This document shows positions 1-8,629 of a stretch of DNA of 64,000 bases, piece by piece. Made by a program: the position numbers and the translations under genes. Numbering within the stretch: position 1 is the stretch's first letter; each line of letters opens with the position of its first letter. The stretch is from Bacteroidota bacterium. Its GTDB lineage: Bacteria; Bacteroidota; Bacteroidia; B-17B0; Aurantibacillaceae. A model generated the notes under the pieces. That model made no database searches, was not told the DNA's origin, and saw nothing but the letters and a program-made list of their open reading frames with translations. The stretch spans positions 558,001-622,000 of the forward strand of contig JAJNDK010000001.1 of NCBI GenBank assembly GCA_021156365.1, written 5' to 3'.

Positions 1-321
1 TGTTTCGGTGATCACTGTAGACTGATAGTCATGAACAAACTGACGATCAAAAGAAGTGGACCACAAATGATCCCTCCAGCCCCAGCCTGCGTATAATCCG
101 ATGATCGTTTTCCCGGAAAAAAAACGGGCGGGATTGATCCCTGCTTCTATAGCTATACCATGCCCGGAATTAAGAATGCGGCTTTTGTTTACAGGAAGGC
201 GGTAAGAGGCGCTAAATAAAATAAAACGTCTTCCGGCTATGGAAGTATCCGGATTTGTTACCTGGCCCGAAAACAGGAGAGGGCAGATCGCTAACAGAAT
301 AAGAATTGGTTTTTTATTCAT
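1..321 (-). CDS. Partial secreted protein of unknown function (N-terminal 107 residues)
   Basis: The reading frame opens at an ATG at 321 and runs off the left edge of the window, so only the N-terminus is visible. It begins MNKKPILILLAICPLLFSG followed by Q, a clear Sec signal peptide with a cleavage site of the type common in Bacteroidota. The mature part mentions no recognisable motif, but its alternation of aromatic and glycine residues (IIGLYAGWGWRD) and its start pattern (RRFILFSASYRLP) resemble small outer-membrane beta-barrel proteins; this is inference. A promoter-like TTTG-N21-TATGTTTT lies upstream on the same strand. The gene is divergent from the large protease gene at 735. Confidence 0.75.
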   Translation of the reverse strand, partial: MNKKPILILLAICPLLFSGQVTNPDTSIAGRRFILFSASYRLPVNKSRILNSGHGIAIEAGINPARFFSGKTIIGLYAGWGWRDHLWSTSFDRQFVHDYQSTVITET

Positions 322-371
322 AAAGAAAAATTAAAATGCCGTTTTGAGAAACAACAAGGATCTTTCGCACA

Positions 372-404
372 AAAACATAGCTTACCAAAGATTTATCCCG
401 CAAA
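372..404 (-). promoter_or_regulatory. Candidate promoter of the partial secreted-protein gene
   Basis: On the minus strand TTTG (401-404) is followed after 21 bp by TATGTTTT (372-379), one mismatch from the Bacteroidota -7 consensus TAnnTTTG. Transcription would begin near 368 and give a leader of about 47 nt before the ATG at 321. Confidence 0.4.
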
Positions 405-609
405 CTAAATGCCTGCGATATTTCAGGATTGTGTGAAATTCGTTCCACAGGATCATTTTTATCAGATGTGGTTTACCCCTTCAATGTACAAAACACAGGA
501 GCCTTGAAGAAAAACAATTCAGCCCGATCATGCATACATTATTATAAGTACACATCTGGTGTCAAAACCGACCGTTCACAACGTTTTTTTCACTTTTCGC
601 TTTTATTTT

Positions 610-639
610 TTTGTAATTAATATGAATAGTTTACTTTAG
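610..639 (+). promoter_or_regulatory. Candidate promoter of the 1810-aa protease gene
   Basis: TTTG at 610-613, an 18-bp spacer and TACTTTAG at 632-639 (one mismatch to TAnnTTTG). The predicted transcription start is near 643, only about five bases before the long hairpin at 648-686. The same -7 variant with a TTTG 20 bp upstream precedes the MBL-fold gene at 24261. Confidence 0.5.
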
Positions 640-647
640 CCCTACCG

Positions 648-693
648 GCCTGGGTATTTCCTTTTTTGAAAAGGAAATACCCAGGCTTTTTTT
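648..693 (+). terminator. Intrinsic-terminator-like hairpin in the 5' leader
   Basis: GCCTGGGTATTTCCTTT pairs perfectly with the reverse complement at 669-686, a stem of about 17 bp with a very small loop, and is followed directly by seven T residues (687-693). This is a textbook Rho-independent terminator for plus-strand transcription. No plus-strand gene lies upstream of it in the window; instead it sits between the predicted promoter (610-639) and the ATG at 735, so it may be a leader attenuator, a 5' stabilising stem, or the end of a short RNA. Confidence 0.7.
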
Positions 694-734
694 ATTCTCC
701 CGGTTTAAGTATTCATTTATTAAACAACAAAATC

Positions 735-3700
735 ATGAAAAAAACAAATTGGATTTTATTGCTGATCATCTGCGGAGCATTTGGCCGGCTACTGTCCCAG
801 ACGGTGTACCCCGATGCCGTAGATGGGAAGATATCATTGAATAAAAAGGAGCCACAAGTGGAACAATGCGGTTTCGATAAAATGATTCAAACACTTAAGA
901 AGACGAATCCCGATTTTGAGCAACAAATACAAAACATCAATGTGAAAATCATGGAACAGAAACGGGAGAATGAAAATGCGCGGAGAAACAGTGGAAACAA
1001 TAGTTCCCAGGCTGTATCTCCCACCGCATTGTACGTAATACCCGTTGTCGTACATATCGTGAGGCACCCTTCCGAAACGTTACCCGTCATCAGTTATGTG
1101 CAGGTCCAGTCTCAGATCGATGCGCTAAACACTGCTTTTGCAAATACCTATTCAAACGGCAATGGAACCTATGCAACAGATACGCGGATCCAGTTCTGTC
1201 TTGCACAAACACCCATGGGCGACAGCTGGACAAACGCACTGGAACCGGGAGTGATGCGCCATACGGATGCACGTGCGGACAATAACATGCAGATAACAGG
1301 TACCGGCAGTACCAACGATTTGCTGGATCTTACACATCCGGGGCTTACCACAATCGGAAATTCTCCTAATTTCCCGTTCCGGAATTATCTCAATATCTGG
1401 GTGGTCCAGTCGATCAATGGTCTGTGCTCGGGCGTGCAGGGATATAGTATATTACCACTCGGTCCACAGGTAAATATGAATGGTTACCTGATCGATGGCG
1501 TGGTAATAAGAGGAGATGCTTTTGGCGACAACACAAGCGGAAGCTATACACTGCAACCACATAGCGTATATGGCAGTTCCTGTCCTTCGGCCTATGCGAT
1601 GCGGGACGAAGGAAAAGTACTGGTGCATGAGGTCGGCCATTATTTGAACTTATTTCACACTTTTCAGGATGATATTGTAACAGCTGCTACCTGCGCGGGC
1701 TCTACTTCAGTTACCTGCACTTCCGAAGGTGATTTTTGCTGCGATACCCCGCCAAGTAATATCAATAATCTCAGTACATTTCCCTGCGGCGGAACACGTA
1801 ATACCTGTTCGGAAAGTTATCAGCCTTACCTTATCAATTATAGCGACGCTACTTCCAACCCCAATGACCAGGTCGAAAACTTCATGTATTATTCCAACGA
1901 CGCCTGCTGGAATACCTTTACAATAGATCAGACCGCCCGGATGGTTGGTTATCTCACGGCCTTTCGCAATGACCTGTATACAACACAGAATCACTACGAA
2001 ACAGGTATTTTAGGTCTCGCCGGATGCCTCCCTCCTGTTTTGTTCGACGGGATCACTTCCAGCAATGCTATGTGTGTTCCCGGGAATAATTCCACTACCT
2101 TTGAAAATCCCACCGGCGCTTTTAATACAGCCACTTCCTGGTCCTGGTCTTTTCCGGGAGGAAGCCCTTCTACTTCCACCAGCTCCAGTATAACTGTTAC
2201 TTATCCCGTTGCCGGAACTTATACAGCAACACTTGTTGTGGGTGATGGAGTCATCACGTACACCAATTCCATAACAGTAGTGGTTTCTCCCTGCTCACTT
2301 GCTGCGAATGGGATCGCACAGGCCAATTGGTATTTCGGGGAATTCGGCGCCATTGATTTCTCTTCGGGTTTGCCTGTACCCAACAATACAGCCCTTGCCA
2401 ATAATACCATCGATACGGACGAAGGCTGTGTTTCCGTGTCAGATCCTGTTAATGGCTCTGTGCTTTTTTACACCGATGGCAGCACTGTTTGGGACAACTC
2501 GCACGCAGCTATTATTAGCGGGCTTCCGGGTACCACTTCTACATCACAGTATATTGCGGTGCCCGACCCTACCAATTCTACCCGGTATTACCTGATCATA
2601 CCACCTGTTGCCACGGGAGGTGGCGGCCTCACAGCATCACTGATCGCTACCACTCCTTCAGTGAGCCTGGTAAGCACTTTCACCTTGACAACACCCGTTG
2701 GAATCGATATGAGCGAAATGATCACTGCCATACCCAATTGTAATAACAGTGATTACTGGATCATTGCCCATGGCCGCAACACCAATTTCTATGTCTACAG
2801 GCTCTCAGCCAACGGATTTACGAATGCGGATTTCAGTTCTGCTTTACCGGATGCATATACATTTACTGCAGGCGCCTGCTTAGGTAACCTGAAGGCTTCC
2901 CCGAACTCACAACGAATAGCCTTATCCAACTGGGGAGGCTGCGGAACAGGCACGAACGGTTTACACACCTATACATTTGATAATACTACGGGAGTCGTTT
3001 CTGCAGAAGTAAACAGGGGTACAAGCGGTTTTTATGGCTGTAGTTTCAGTCCTAATTCAGATATACTGTATGCGTCCAATTCATTTGGTAATCTCAACAG
3101 TTATGATCTGGTTAACAATACAAGTACCACCAACTGGGGAAGTGTGTCAAGTGCCCTGGGCATTCAACTGGGGCCGAACAACAGGATATATGTTGCCAGC
3201 AGCGGATCCAATTTTTTGCACTCGTTCGATAACCCGGATAATTATACCACGCCTGTGTTTTCAGCTAACAGCGTCTCTTTTGTTCCAATAAGTACCGCTA
3301 TTATTCCGAAGCTTGGTTTACCCAATATGATAGACGCTATCGGAGGCGCACCTGTTCCGGCCGATTTTACCTATATCGTTCAAAACGATTGCAGGACCGT
3401 TGACTTCACCGTTGACGCCTGCTGGCAGAATTTAACAGCTAACTGGAACTTCGGCGATTCCAATACGGGAAGTGGCGCTACACCCAGCCATACCTATTCT
3501 GCTGCAGGAACCTATACCGTCACACTTACACTGAGCGGGACTCTATTGTCTCCGTCGATAGTAGTGACTCACACCATTTCAATCAATAATACCACTACCA
3601 CCATCACCGGGTCCACCACAACTTGTCTGGGCAATCCAAATGCATATACCTACTCGGTTCCGGCTGTTCAAAATGCAACTTATAACTGGAGTACTTCCGT

Positions 3701-6167
3701 CAACGGATCAGTGATTACCAATGGAGGATCGCAGTCGCAGATACAATGGAATAGTGGAACTACCGGTACGGTGAGTGTAACCGTTACCAACGGGTTATGT
3801 GTTTCAACCGGTACTCTTTCCGTAACGATCGATCCGCAACCGACTGTTTCGATCCTGCCATCTTCGCCAACCGTATGCACCGGATATTCCGTTACACTGA
3901 TCGCAAGCGGTGCTTCCACCTATAGCTGGAACACCGGACCGACTACAAACACTATTTCGGTAAGCCCAGCCATCAACACCAGTTATACTGTTACAGGAAC
4001 AAGTGCCGCGGGTTGCGTAAATACGGCATCAGTAACCGTTACGATCAGCTCACCCGGCCCTTGCTGTGTATCGCCCACTGTGACATTTACGGGAAGCAGT
4101 ACTACTTCCACTGCGGCAGGAACATTTAGCCCAGGATCAGTGGTGGTGATACCAACCAACCACAATTTTATTATCGACAACGCTCCAACCTATACCAATG
4201 TGATTTTCCGGCTTCAATCCAATGCCAGAATAACCGTGTTGTCTCTCACTTCATCCAGTTCAGTCAATACGCTTACACTTAACAATTGTCAATTGTATTC
4301 AGACTGCGGATGGGAAATGTGGGATGGCATTTTCCTGGAGCATCTTGGGAGCAACTATGGTAACATTACAATGAATAATGGAACCAGCATGGAAGATGCC
4401 GAGTACGGAATTGTCGCGGCAGGGAATACTGCAACCGGGAATAATACCAATATAAGTGCGGTGATCAATATCAGTGACTGCGTTTTCAATAAGAACCATT
4501 ATAATGTGCAGATCTCCAATTACACCAATACGGTCACACCCTACAGTCTTAGTATAAATACCACAACGCTTTCCTGCGTACCCTCTACCAACTCCCCTGG
4601 CAGCACCTTACTGATACCTCACGCGGGAGAACGAACCTATGCTGGTTTCAGACTGATCAATGTAACGAATTGTACCATAGGGACAACCACTGCTTCTACA
4701 GATGTCAATTATTTCAGCGATATGGATTACGGTGTATATGCAACTACTTCCGGGGTGCAGGTAGTGAACAATAATTTTTCCTCTATGGCGGGGAATGTGG
4801 TTGCGTTGGTGCCTACCGGCGTAGGTGTATATGCTCCCAATACTTCTACCAATTCGCGTATAATATCCGTAGGTGGTTCAGCTACCTATGCGCCGAATGT
4901 ATTCTCCGATCTGTTCAGGGCGGTAGATGCTACCTTTTGTGGCGAAGTGGAAGTGCTGAACAACCAGATGAGCTGTACCACTACTCCAACTACTTTCACC
5001 GTTAGCGGGAACATTACTTCCCAATTCGGTGTACGCGCATTCAACACCGCAACAAAAGTCGATATCGAGGACAATACCATTACTAATTTTGCCAATGCGA
5101 TCGGCATGCGACGGAATGTAACTACCTCCACTACTTTCAATCCGAACACGATCATTCAGACAAATACGATAACCGTTTCCGGATTGGGCTATGTGAGCAA
5201 CGGAATTGTAGTGGCTGATGCAAATGGCAACTCTATCACTACAACAGGACCTGTACGCATCCGCGACAATTCCTTATCCGACATACGCGACTTCGGGGTG
5301 CAGTGCCATCACATCCTGAATCACCCGGTCGTAGCAGGCACCTCCGCTGGAGCCCAAAGTATAGGCATGCTCTTTGGTTCCGCCTCCACGGTTTCCAATG
5401 GTGTATATATGCTCAGTTGCCGGGAATCTAATATTTCCAACAACGAAATATACAGTACCAACAATACGGCCACAGGAATGGTGGGCATTTACCTGAATAA
5501 AAGCAGGAACTCACTCGTAAGCTGTAATGATATCCATGATATCGGGATCGCTTTCAGAGCAGAAGGCAATTCACAAAGCGCTTACGTAAGCGCCACCAGT
5601 TACCAATATGGAGTAGTAAGCAATACCTTTACGGCTACCAAAGGCGGGATCTCGCTCGTGCTTTCCGGCGATATAGGCAACCAAGGGGATGTCACTCATC
5701 CTGCAGGTAATGTGTGGGCCAGCAGCGTTGGATCGTATACCTCAGGACAGTTACTGACCGACGGTACGAGCACGACTAATATATATTTCTACGATTCCTC
5801 GCAGCCAACGCAAGACCCTTCTGCAAACCGTGTGAACTGGGGAGCATCCGGAATAGCCACAGCTACCGGATCCATTCCTTCCTGCCCTGGCTCATCCAGC
5901 AGGATGGCTAAAGGAATGGAGGGAACAAACTCTTCCATCTATATATTCCCGAATCCCGGTGACGGTCATTTTACCATCAGCAGTCAAAGCATCCTTGATT
6001 TTGTAAGGATAGAGGTATATGACCTCATGGGTAAAAAACTGAAAGTGCTGGAAGTAACCGATTTCATTTCGGAACAGATCGATCTGTCCGGCTTCAGCAC
6101 AGGCGTTTATTATATCCACCTGAGTGGTAACGGAATAAACGAAACGAAAAAAGTGATAAAGGAATAA
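735..6167 (+). CDS. T9SS-secreted M43-family zinc metalloprotease with PKD and beta-helix regions
   Basis: An 1810-residue secreted protein. Residues 1-22 are a signal peptide ending LLSQ. The catalytic region (about 95-425) carries the zinc motif HEVGHYLNLFH starting at His298 (HExxHxxxxxH) and a downstream NFMYYSND stretch that fits the Met-turn of pappalysin-type M43 peptidases. A PKD-like domain follows (about 453-512), then a long segment that reads like repeated beta-structure, a second PKD (about 892-935, HTYSAAGTYTVTLTL), and from about 1150 to 1655 a right-handed parallel beta-helix with many N-rich turns. Residues from about 1734 to the end (FPNPGDGHF, then VYDLMGKKL and TGVYYIHLSG) form a T9SS type A sorting domain, so the protein is expected at the cell surface or released. 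The ATG at 735 is used rather than an in-frame TTG at 666, which lies inside the leader hairpin. Confidence 0.9.
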   Translation: MKKTNWILLLIICGAFGRLLSQTVYPDAVDGKISLNKKEPQVEQCGFDKMIQTLKKTNPDFEQQIQNINVKIMEQKRENENARRNSGNNSSQAVSPTALYVIPVVVHIVRHPSETLPVISYVQVQSQIDALNTAFANTYSNGNGTYATDTRIQFCLAQTPMGDSWTNALEPGVMRHTDARADNNMQITGTGSTNDLLDLTHPGLTTIGNSPNFPFRNYLNIWVVQSINGLCSGVQGYSILPLGPQVNMNGYLIDGVVIRGDAFGDNTSGSYTLQPHSVYGSSCPSAYAMRDEGKVLVHEVGHYLNLFHTFQDDIVTAATCAGSTSVTCTSEGDFCCDTPPSNINNLSTFPCGGTRNTCSESYQPYLINYSDATSNPNDQVENFMYYSNDACWNTFTIDQTARMVGYLTAFRNDLYTTQNHYETGILGLAGCLPPVLFDGITSSNAMCVPGNNSTTFENPTGAFNTATSWSWSFPGGSPSTSTSSSITVTYPVAGTYTATLVVGDGVITYTNSITVVVSPCSLAANGIAQANWYFGEFGAIDFSSGLPVPNNTALANNTIDTDEGCVSVSDPVNGSVLFYTDGSTVWDNSHAAIISGLPGTTSTSQYIAVPDPTNSTRYYLIIPPVATGGGGLTASLIATTPSVSLVSTFTLTTPVGIDMSEMITAIPNCNNSDYWIIAHGRNTNFYVYRLSANGFTNADFSSALPDAYTFTAGACLGNLKASPNSQRIALSNWGGCGTGTNGLHTYTFDNTTGVVSAEVNRGTSGFYGCSFSPNSDILYASNSFGNLNSYDLVNNTSTTNWGSVSSALGIQLGPNNRIYVASSGSNFLHSFDNPDNYTTPVFSANSVSFVPISTAIIPKLGLPNMIDAIGGAPVPADFTYIVQNDCRTVDFTVDACWQNLTANWNFGDSNTGSGATPSHTYSAAGTYTVTLTLSGTLLSPSIVVTHTISINNTTTTITGSTTTCLGNPNAYTYSVPAVQNATYNWSTSVNGSVITNGGSQSQIQWNSGTTGTVSVTVTNGLCVSTGTLSVTIDPQPTVSILPSSPTVCTGYSVTLIASGASTYSWNTGPTTNTISVSPAINTSYTVTGTSAAGCVNTASVTVTISSPGPCCVSPTVTFTGSSTTSTAAGTFSPGSVVVIPTNHNFIIDNAPTYTNVIFRLQSNARITVLSLTSSSSVNTLTLNNCQLYSDCGWEMWDGIFLEHLGSNYGNITMNNGTSMEDAEYGIVAAGNTATGNNTNISAVINISDCVFNKNHYNVQISNYTNTVTPYSLSINTTTLSCVPSTNSPGSTLLIPHAGERTYAGFRLINVTNCTIGTTTASTDVNYFSDMDYGVYATTSGVQVVNNNFSSMAGNVVALVPTGVGVYAPNTSTNSRIISVGGSATYAPNVFSDLFRAVDATFCGEVEVLNNQMSCTTTPTTFTVSGNITSQFGVRAFNTATKVDIEDNTITNFANAIGMRRNVTTSTTFNPNTIIQTNTITVSGLGYVSNGIVVADANGNSITTTGPVRIRDNSLSDIRDFGVQCHHILNHPVVAGTSAGAQSIGMLFGSASTVSNGVYMLSCRESNISNNEIYSTNNTATGMVGIYLNKSRNSLVSCNDIHDIGIAFRAEGNSQSAYVSATSYQYGVVSNTFTATKGGISLVLSGDIGNQGDVTHPAGNVWASSVGSYTSGQLLTDGTSTTNIYFYDSSQPTQDPSANRVNWGASGIATATGSIPSCPGSSSRMAKGMEGTNSSIYIFPNPGDGHFTISSQSILDFVRIEVYDLMGKKLKVLEVTDFISEQIDLSGFSTGVYYIHLSGNGINETKKVIKE

Positions 6168-6185
6168 CACATAGCTGACCTTAAG

Positions 6186-6222
6186 ATCCCTGCCTTTGGT
6201 TTATCCGGGCAGGGATTTTTTT
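6186..6222 (+). terminator. Intrinsic terminator of the protease gene
   Basis: ATCCCTGCC (6186-6194) pairs with GGCAGGGAT (6208-6216) and is followed by a T run. It lies 19 bp after the protease stop and overlaps the end of the convergent DUF1543 gene. Confidence 0.85.
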
Positions 6223-6793
6223 ATTCTTCTAACCTGTCGAGCCGGAAATAGCCTAAGTGCAGCTCATCTTCTTTGCCCTCTTCCTGAACGATCCGGAGCT
6301 GGAATTTATCTTTGTACAATGGAAGCAGGATCTCTTTCATTTCATGTATTTCATCTACATCGACTCCGTATTTATCATCAATATGAGAAGGAGCTTCGGA
6401 AAAACCCACATGCTTATAAAATGCTGTTTGTTTGGCTTGTTTTATTGCATCAGCCTTATCCGGTGCTACAATGAGCACTTTGTAATGAAACTCATCGAAT
6501 TCACCCTGCTTATATCCTCCGAGATTAATAAAGAAAAGTTTGTTTGCAGCCGGATCCGCAGTTTCCGTCCTTTCTTCGACACATATCCTGTAGGAACCAA
6601 CCTGTGTCACCTGGCGCCAGGCATCGATATGAATATTCCCTTTCGCCTCTTTCCAGGATGCTTTGATGGCAGGAACCAGTTCTTTCAATGAAGAGGCAAC
6701 GCCTAAGAAAATATCGTGCTGTTCGGTCAATCGTCCGGCAGGCCGACAACCCAGTAAAAGCATAAAAAGACGCGGTGAATGATCAACAGGCAT
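6221..6793 (-). CDS. DUF1543 domain protein
   Basis: A 190-residue cytosolic protein. The N-terminal block LFMLLLGCRPAGRLTEQHD and the following DIFLG, together with HIDAWRQVTQVGSY, match what I know of the DUF1543 family, whose function is unknown. A second, related half (FFINLGGYKQGEFDEFHYKVLIV, here split by residues in between) suggests the internal duplication seen in that family. The ATG at 6793 (MPVDHSPRLF) is preferred to a TTG at 6808 five codons upstream because the family normally starts only a few residues before MLLLGC. The gene is convergent with the protease gene and its last codons overlap that gene's terminator. Confidence 0.8.
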   Translation of the reverse strand: MPVDHSPRLFMLLLGCRPAGRLTEQHDIFLGVASSLKELVPAIKASWKEAKGNIHIDAWRQVTQVGSYRICVEERTETADPAANKLFFINLGGYKQGEFDEFHYKVLIVAPDKADAIKQAKQTAFYKHVGFSEAPSHIDDKYGVDVDEIHEMKEILLPLYKDKFQLRIVQEEGKEDELHLGYFRLDRLEE

Positions 6794-6850
6794 TTCGTAA
6801 AAATACAATTTCCTGTTTTACCGGGCAATTCTATGCCAGGTGACTAAGAT

Positions 6851-7723
6851 CTATTTCAAGTGAAAGTTTATGCATACCGAGAATCTCATTGGTTTCAGAA
6901 GTTTGGACTGATAACTATTTGTCTGCCCACAGGCGAGATCAGAATAACTTTCTGCAACTTTCCAGCGTGGCATAGCGGCAATAACGCGGGTCGCCTCGAT
7001 GACGAGCAATGGATTTTTACCCCGGAGCAGTTTTATCTTTTGAACCTGCCCCATGCTATCTATTACAAAACTAAACCAGATCCGCTCTTCTATCCCGAAT
7101 TCCCTTGCCATTTCAGGATATTGGATATTCGCTGAAAAATAGTTATGTGGATTTTTTGAAGGAAGAGCCGGCTTTTTAAGCGAATCGGGCATCTTCCAGG
7201 TCCCTGCTTTTATGGCTTCATACATGGCTATCTGTTCCTTTGAACAAACCGGTTGCCTTTCCACTACCTCTTCTTCCTCTGGCTTCTGTTTTTTATGCCT
7301 TTTGTTCGCTTTTTGAACGTCGGGATCTATCATCGGAATTTTGTACGAGATAACATGAACTTCATCCAGCTGTACGGGAAAACAATTAACACACACAAGA
7401 ATTGTATCTTTATGAAATAAAGTGTCGGCATTCAATTCAATCGCCTCGAATTTAGAAGAATTCAACCGGATCAATACTGCAGGATGTTCTTTTACTATAC
7501 TTTTCGGGATGGTAATATACCCATTGTCATTCACCTGCCAGGAGCTGATTTTTATGGTGTCTGACCAGGCTGTTACTATGGCAGAAGATACCGGAGTCGT
7601 ATCTTCCTCACATACCAGGCGGAGATACCAAAACGATCCTGTCTCCTGTGAATGCAAACAGTGAATTTTAAACAGAAGGAACAGCAGGACAAGACCATTT
7701 TTCATAAACACAAATTGGTTCAT
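6851..7723 (-). CDS. Secreted/periplasmic protein with a TonB C-terminal-like domain
   Basis: About 290 residues. An N-terminal hydrophobic segment (KNGLVLLFLLFKIHCLHSQ) is a signal peptide or membrane anchor. Residues about 20-130 look like a carboxypeptidase-regulatory-like beta sandwich (SSAIVTAWSDTIKI, DNGYITIP). A charged linker (KRHKKQKPEEEEVVERQP) leads to a C-terminal domain with YPEMAREFGIEERIWFSF, GQVQKIKLL and AAMPRWKVA, the pattern of the TonB C-terminal fold that contacts outer-membrane receptors. It lacks the long proline-rich spanner of a classical TonB, so it may be an accessory protein. The ATG at 7723 is given; a second ATG at 7705 would start the signal peptide more tightly and is equally possible. 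Confidence 0.65.
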   Translation of the reverse strand: MNQFVFMKNGLVLLFLLFKIHCLHSQETGSFWYLRLVCEEDTTPVSSAIVTAWSDTIKISSWQVNDNGYITIPKSIVKEHPAVLIRLNSSKFEAIELNADTLFHKDTILVCVNCFPVQLDEVHVISYKIPMIDPDVQKANKRHKKQKPEEEEVVERQPVCSKEQIAMYEAIKAGTWKMPDSLKKPALPSKNPHNYFSANIQYPEMAREFGIEERIWFSFVIDSMGQVQKIKLLRGKNPLLVIEATRVIAAMPRWKVAESYSDLACGQTNSYQSKLLKPMRFSVCINFHLK

Positions 7724-7833
7724 CAAAAATGAGGATTAATTTCCTTAGTAAAAGGAAAAATTTATATCTGGTCATTTCCGGAGAATAAGTGGCAGGATCC
7801 GTATGCGATGAATGGTACCTGGTACCCTTGCTC

Positions 7834-8286
7834 CTACTTGTAATGCCCCGGTTTTTTTGCTGAATAGGTTCCGTTCTTATCAAACCATAGTGTTTTACCT
7901 TTCCTTACGGAATAATATACAGCTTCTCCATAATCGTCATTACTGAACCATACCGTATATTTGTCTTTCGGGTAATTTTTTTTGAAGTAATCGCCGATAG
8001 CTGAAGGATAACCTGCGCTGGCTTCCATATCCGAACGGATGAAGTCTGCTTTTTTATCATACACCACTGTTTTTCCCATACCGTTCTTGTCCTTATAGGT
8101 AGCAACATAATATTTCCCGTCCATACTCCAGGTGGCGGTAGTGTTGGGGTAATCGCTGCCAAACCGCGTTTCAATATTAGAAGGCACACTTACCTTCGCT
8201 GCTGTGGTTGGTTTTGCTTTTTTTGTTTGCGCTGTCATGACATTCATTCCAAATGCCAGGAGCAAAAATAAAATGGTCTTTTTCAT
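7834..8286 (-). CDS. Secreted PepSY-like protein
   Basis: A 150-residue protein with a signal peptide (MKKTILFLLLAFGMNVMTAQ). The mature part has two similar halves: RFGSDYPNTTATWSMDGKYY with ATYKDKNGMGKTVVYD, and YFKKNYPKDKYTVWFSNDD with AVYYSVRKGKTLWFDKNG. This duplicated pattern of a helix followed by an antiparallel sheet is the one seen in PepSY-like/BLIP-like periplasmic proteins of Bacteroidota, whose roles are mostly unknown. It stands alone, downstream of the twin small-RNA region and divergent from the TPR protein gene at 8982. Confidence 0.65.
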   Translation of the reverse strand: MKKTILFLLLAFGMNVMTAQTKKAKPTTAAKVSVPSNIETRFGSDYPNTTATWSMDGKYYVATYKDKNGMGKTVVYDKKADFIRSDMEASAGYPSAIGDYFKKNYPKDKYTVWFSNDDYGEAVYYSVRKGKTLWFDKNGTYSAKKPGHYK

Positions 8287-8372
8287 GGGGGATTGTTTTA
8301 AGCAATGTTCTTATTCAGAAAATGGTCCGGATAGTATACGGTTCCTTATACTTACCTTATCCGGTAATGTTA

Positions 8373-8408
8373 CAAAAAAAGAAAAGCCGGGAGAGAGAAC
8401 CCGGCTTT
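8373..8408 (-). terminator. Intrinsic terminator of small-RNA copy 1
   Basis: AAAGCCGGG (383-391 of 8 kb) pairs with CCCGGCTTT (8400-8408). Read on the minus strand the stem is followed by TTTTC and seven T residues, so it terminates minus-strand transcription. On the plus strand there is no T run. Confidence 0.8.
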
Positions 8409-8509
8409 CAAAAAACAAAGGGAAGATGGCTTTTTTGCAGATCCGTGTCCAACCTCGGCTTTAGCCTTTGGTCCCGGTGCATGGTTTATATGCTATCTTT
8501 CAGTAACTA
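8373..8509 (-). ncRNA. Candidate small RNA, copy 1 (unrecognised family)
   Basis: On the minus strand a promoter-like TTG-N17-TACTTTTA (8513-8540) is followed by a conserved block (8485-8437), a short A-rich linker and an intrinsic terminator (8408-8373), predicting an RNA of about 137 nt. The block can fold as GCACCG (8480-8475) paired with CGG and UGC at its 3' end with a 3-nt bulge, an inner GACC/GGUU helix and a GGC-UAAA-GCC hairpin. It contains no open frame of note. I do not recognise the family. Confidence 0.55.
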
Positions 8510-8512
8510 GTG

Positions 8513-8540
8513 TAAAAGTAAACCGGCTTTATTACCGCAA
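8513..8540 (-). promoter_or_regulatory. Candidate promoter of small-RNA copy 1
   Basis: Minus strand TTG (8538-8540), 17 bp, TACTTTTA (8513-8520). The same TACTTTTA with a TTG 18 bp upstream precedes the acyl-CoA synthetase gene at 50200, which supports it as a usable -7 variant. Confidence 0.5.
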
Positions 8541-8583
8541 TATGAACAGCACATTATGCCGGCATGGTGTCTGAAAATTTCTT

Positions 8584-8629
8584 TTAACAGGCAATCAACA
8601 TTTAAGCTATTTTTTTCATTACCTGTTAA
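8584..8629. repeat. Inverted repeat between the two small-RNA units
   Basis: TTAACAGGCAAT (8584-8595) and ATTACCTGTTAA (8618-8629) are reverse complements with one mismatch, separated by 22 bp. It lies between the terminator of copy 2 and the promoter of copy 1. It could be an operator or a stem-loop at the end of copy 2 read-through; no evidence separates these. Confidence 0.5.

Larger units (their letters stand above)
322..734. other. Divergent intergenic region, 413 bp
   Basis: Separates the partial minus-strand gene from the plus-strand protease gene. It holds the two promoters and the leader hairpin listed separately. A short frame at 429-620 has only a TTG start, no plausible ribosome-binding context and no recognisable protein features, and is not regarded as a gene. 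Confidence 0.6.

Noticed and set aside
429-620. Short plus-strand frame of 63 codons upstream of the protease gene
   Set aside because: Starts with TTG, has no signal peptide or family pattern, and overlaps the promoter region of the downstream gene.
666-734. N-terminal extension of the 1810-aa protease
   Set aside because: The TTG at 666 lies in the leader hairpin and the extension precedes a complete signal peptide.
8287-8372. ECF-like site TGTAACA upstream of the PepSY-like gene
   Set aside because: The only GTAT downstream is 16 bp away with different following bases, unlike the two matching sites near 58 kb.
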